Assembly (NCBI RefSeq): GCF_031846505.1
Contig: NZ_JAVRHP010000112.1
Span: 1-9,386 of the forward strand
Length of the DNA stretch: 9,386 nucleotides
Reading direction: 5' to 3'
Source of the DNA: Autumnicola edwardsiae
GTDB lineage: Bacteria > Bacteroidota > Bacteroidia > Flavobacteriales > Flavobacteriaceae
Shown here piece by piece: positions 7,442 to 9,386 of the stretch. Numbering within the stretch: the first letter of the stretch is position 1; every line of letters begins with the position of its first letter. The position numbers were made by a program, and so were the translations under genes. A model generated the notes under the pieces. It worked only from the letters and a program-made list of their open reading frames with translations, was not told the DNA's origin and ran no database searches.

Positions 7442-8689
7442 ATGGCCAAAAGCTCAGTAGGATTCGACTGGACAACAATTCTTATTTACCTGGCCCTGGT
7501 ACTTTTTGGATGGGCCAATATTTATTCTGCTTCCTTAAGCGGCACATCAACATCTTTTTTTGATCTTGGCGAAGTTCACGGAAAGCAGGCCCTCTGGATT
7601 GGACTCAGCTTTTTGCTGATAATCATAATCCTTTCTATAGAGGCCAAATTCTATCAACGCTTTTCCAGTGTTATTTATGCTGTAAATATTATATTCCTGG
7701 CCGGTTTATTTGTCTTCGGAAGTACAATCGCAGGGCAAACCGCCTGGTACGTAATTGGAGGAATCAGCATACAACCTGCAGAATTTGCCAAGGTAGCCAC
7801 AGCTCTTGCCGTGGCAAAATACTTGAGCGGGATAGATGTTAAGTTACAGAATTTCACAGATCAACTGAAGGTTTTCTTAATTATTGGAATTCCGGTGTTT
7901 CTTGTACTTATGCAACCCGATGCAGGAAGTGCGCTGGTCTACTTCTCTTTTATTTTTCCGCTGTACCGGGAAGGGCTTCATTTTGAATATATTCTTTTAG
8001 GTTTTCTTGCTGTTTTGCTCTTTATTACCACGCTTCTGTTTGGCCCCTACTGGGTAATTGCAGGAACATTAACCGCAATTACTTTGTTCTACTTTGTTAA
8101 CAAAAGAAAGCGGCCAAGTGCGCTAAAATATATTTTTATCGGCCTTTTGGCTATTGGATTTTCCCTTTCTGTAAATTATGTGTTTCAGAATGTTTTTAAG
8201 CAGCACCACAGGGATCGCTTCAATATTGTTCTGGGAAAGGAAGTAGACTCACGAGGAATTGGATATAACACCAATCAAAGTGAAATTGCGATAGGTAGCG
8301 GAGGTTGGACCGGCAAAGGTTGGACAGAAGGTACTCAGACCAAGGGGCATTTTGTACCAGAGCAGCATACAGATTATATATTCAGCACAGTTGGAGAGGA
8401 ATGGGGTTTTGCAGGGAGTTCACTGCTGGTTATTCTTTTTGTTGTGCTTTTATTGCGGCTCATTATTCTTGCAGAAAGGCAGAAAAATCAATTTCACCGG
8501 GTTTATGGATACAGTGTGGCAGGTATTATTTTTATCCATTTCCTGATAAATATTGGAATGGTCATAGGGGTATTTCCCACAGTTGGAATTCCGCTACCTT
8601 TCTTAAGCTATGGAGGTTCGGGATTATGGGGATTTACGATCCTACTGTTTATATTTATTAAACTGGATTCTGAAAGGTTGTCTTTTTAA
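7442..8689 (+). CDS. rodA: Rod shape-determining peptidoglycan glycosyltransferase RodA
   Basis: RodA is the SEDS-family polymerase that joins lipid II into glycan strands at the inner membrane, paired with PBP2. The 415-residue polytopic protein shows QPAEFAKVA (111-119), QPDAGSALV (158-166) and the long catalytic loop. That loop includes NQSEIAIGSGGWTGKG (278-293), GTQ (297-299) and PEQHTDYIF (306-314), where D311 corresponds to the essential Asp of E. coli RodA (D262). FPTVGIPLPFLSYGGSG (378-394) is the C-terminal SEDS signature. It is about 45 residues longer than E. coli RodA, and most of the excess lies between QPD and the HHRDRF stretch, where three hydrophobic segments replace one. 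FtsW is excluded because the gene is directly linked to mrdA and mreBCD. The ATG lies one base after the mrdA stop. Confidence 0.97.
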   Translation: MAKSSVGFDWTTILIYLALVLFGWANIYSASLSGTSTSFFDLGEVHGKQALWIGLSFLLIIIILSIEAKFYQRFSSVIYAVNIIFLAGLFVFGSTIAGQTAWYVIGGISIQPAEFAKVATALAVAKYLSGIDVKLQNFTDQLKVFLIIGIPVFLVLMQPDAGSALVYFSFIFPLYREGLHFEYILLGFLAVLLFITTLLFGPYWVIAGTLTAITLFYFVNKRKRPSALKYIFIGLLAIGFSLSVNYVFQNVFKQHHRDRFNIVLGKEVDSRGIGYNTNQSEIAIGSGGWTGKGWTEGTQTKGHFVPEQHTDYIFSTVGEEWGFAGSSLLVILFVVLLLRLIILAERQKNQFHRVYGYSVAGIIFIHFLINIGMVIGVFPTVGIPLPFLSYGGSGLWGFTILLFIFIKLDSERLSF

Positions 8690-8724
8690 AAACAGCCAAG
8701 TGGCGGAGACTTAAAATTTAAAAG

Positions 8725-9386
8725 ATGAAAAGCTTTGGTAAAACCATAAAGATATTTCTTGTTGATGGAGAGCCCAACGGCAGGATGACCTGCGAACTCT
8801 CAAACTGGACAGGAAAGGCTTTTAAAATTCCCCGAAAGAAAATAAAAGTCTCTTCTGATCGACCTGAATTGGAGAATACTGGTATATATATCCTCTTTGG
8901 GCGTTCTGATAAATCGGAGAACAAAGAACTCGCATACATAGGAGAAGCTGAGTGTATCTATAAGCGCTTAACTCAGCACCTCTCTGCTAAGGATTTTTGG
9001 AATGAAGCAATTGTCTTTGTCAGCAAAGATGAAAATTTAAACAAAGCCCATATAAAATATTTAGAGAGCAGGTTATATGAAATTGCGATACGAGTGAAAA
9101 GATATGACCTGGACAACGGAAATATCCCTCCCCGCCCTGTAATTTCCGAATCTGATCAGGCAGAAATGGAAGAATTTCTGGAGAATATAAAACTACTCGT
9201 TAATACTTTGGGGTTTAAGATATTTGAGGATCTTAGGGAAAACAGCCAATCTTTAGAAGACGAGATAAACAATACCTTTTACATAAGTGCTGTAAGAGGT
9301 GCAAATGGAAAAGGACAATTAACCAATGAAGGTTTTGTAGTACTTAAAAATTCACAGATTGCAAACTCCCCTGCAAAGTCTTTTCC
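8725..9386 (+). CDS. GIY-YIG nuclease family protein (3' end cut by window)
   Basis: The frame is open from ATG 8725 to the window end, giving 220 complete codons and no stop. The catalytic GIY-YIG core is readable: GIYILFG (53-59), AYIGEA (70-75), R81 and H85 in RLTQH, and E114 in KYLESRL. The R-x3-H arrangement resembles that in the Eco29kI-like branch of GIY-YIG enzymes. The pre-core part (1-50) with SNWTGKAFKIPR (26-37), and the post-core FWNEAIVFVSKD (91-102) and NIPPRP (133-138), fit a widespread group of unnamed GIY-YIG proteins. That group often ends in a DUF4357 domain, and GFVVLKNSQIA (203-213) looks like its start. The nuclease activity is inferred from motifs; the substrate and role (repair, restriction or other) are unknown. 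It starts 35 bases after rodA on the same strand, with no clear promoter or terminator between, so read-through from the mre operon is possible. Confidence 0.88.
   Translation, partial: MKSFGKTIKIFLVDGEPNGRMTCELSNWTGKAFKIPRKKIKVSSDRPELENTGIYILFGRSDKSENKELAYIGEAECIYKRLTQHLSAKDFWNEAIVFVSKDENLNKAHIKYLESRLYEIAIRVKRYDLDNGNIPPRPVISESDQAEMEEFLENIKLLVNTLGFKIFEDLRENSQSLEDEINNTFYISAVRGANGKGQLTNEGFVVLKNSQIANSPAKSF

Noticed and set aside
8305..8661. Plus-strand 118-codon frame inside rodA
   Set aside because: It lies in another frame of the conserved catalytic loop and C-terminal region of rodA, and its translation has no recognisable family features.
8690..8724. Possible terminator between rodA and the GIY-YIG gene (GCCAAGTGGC, with nearby T and A runs)
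   Set aside because: The GCCA/TGGC stem has only four pairs around a two-base loop, and no T run follows it on the plus strand.
1..9386. CRISPR array, tRNA, rRNA, insertion sequence or phage genes
   Set aside because: I saw no regularly spaced repeats with unique spacers, no tRNA cloverleaf or rRNA signature, no transposase, integrase or terminal inverted repeats, and no phage-type genes.

Overview
The window looks like chromosomal core DNA of a marine- or soil-type member of the Bacteroidota, most likely family Flavobacteriaceae (Gramella/Salegentibacter-like). The evidence is the AT-rich composition, matches to the TANNTTTG minus-7 promoter element of this phylum, start codons without strong Shine-Dalgarno sites, and the order purH-mreB-mreC-mreD-mrdA-rodA, which I recall as typical of these bacteria. 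The genus is a guess.

Layout. Bases 1-244 contain no credible gene. They hold an imperfect 30-base direct repeat whose copies lie 102 bases apart, plus other AT-rich, repeat-like sequence. Bases 245-1498 (minus strand) encode a MacB/FtsX-type ABC transporter permease with no ATPase beside it in the window. A 143-base divergent intergenic region carries a TANNTTTG match on each strand. On the plus strand there follow purH (1642-3174) and the complete elongasome operon mreB, mreC, mreD, mrdA (PBP2) and rodA (3212-8689). The last four elongasome genes overlap or nearly touch. The window ends inside a GIY-YIG nuclease family gene (8725 to beyond 9386), which is too short on its cut side for its stop to be seen.

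How the genes work together. PurH makes the last two steps of IMP synthesis. MreB filaments on the inner face of the membrane, through MreC and MreD, organise the RodA glycosyltransferase and the PBP2 transpeptidase, which build the lateral wall of rod-shaped cells. All key catalytic motifs I could check in PurH, MreB, PBP2 and RodA are present, so these genes appear intact and functional. The GIY-YIG protein is the only gene without an obvious link to its neighbours.

I do not see a new multi-gene system here. The points most worth a second look are a Cys/His cluster near the PBP2 active site, an apparent insertion of about 50 residues (two extra membrane segments) in RodA compared with E. 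coli RodA, the 5'-end repeat region, and the GIY-YIG nuclease downstream of rodA.
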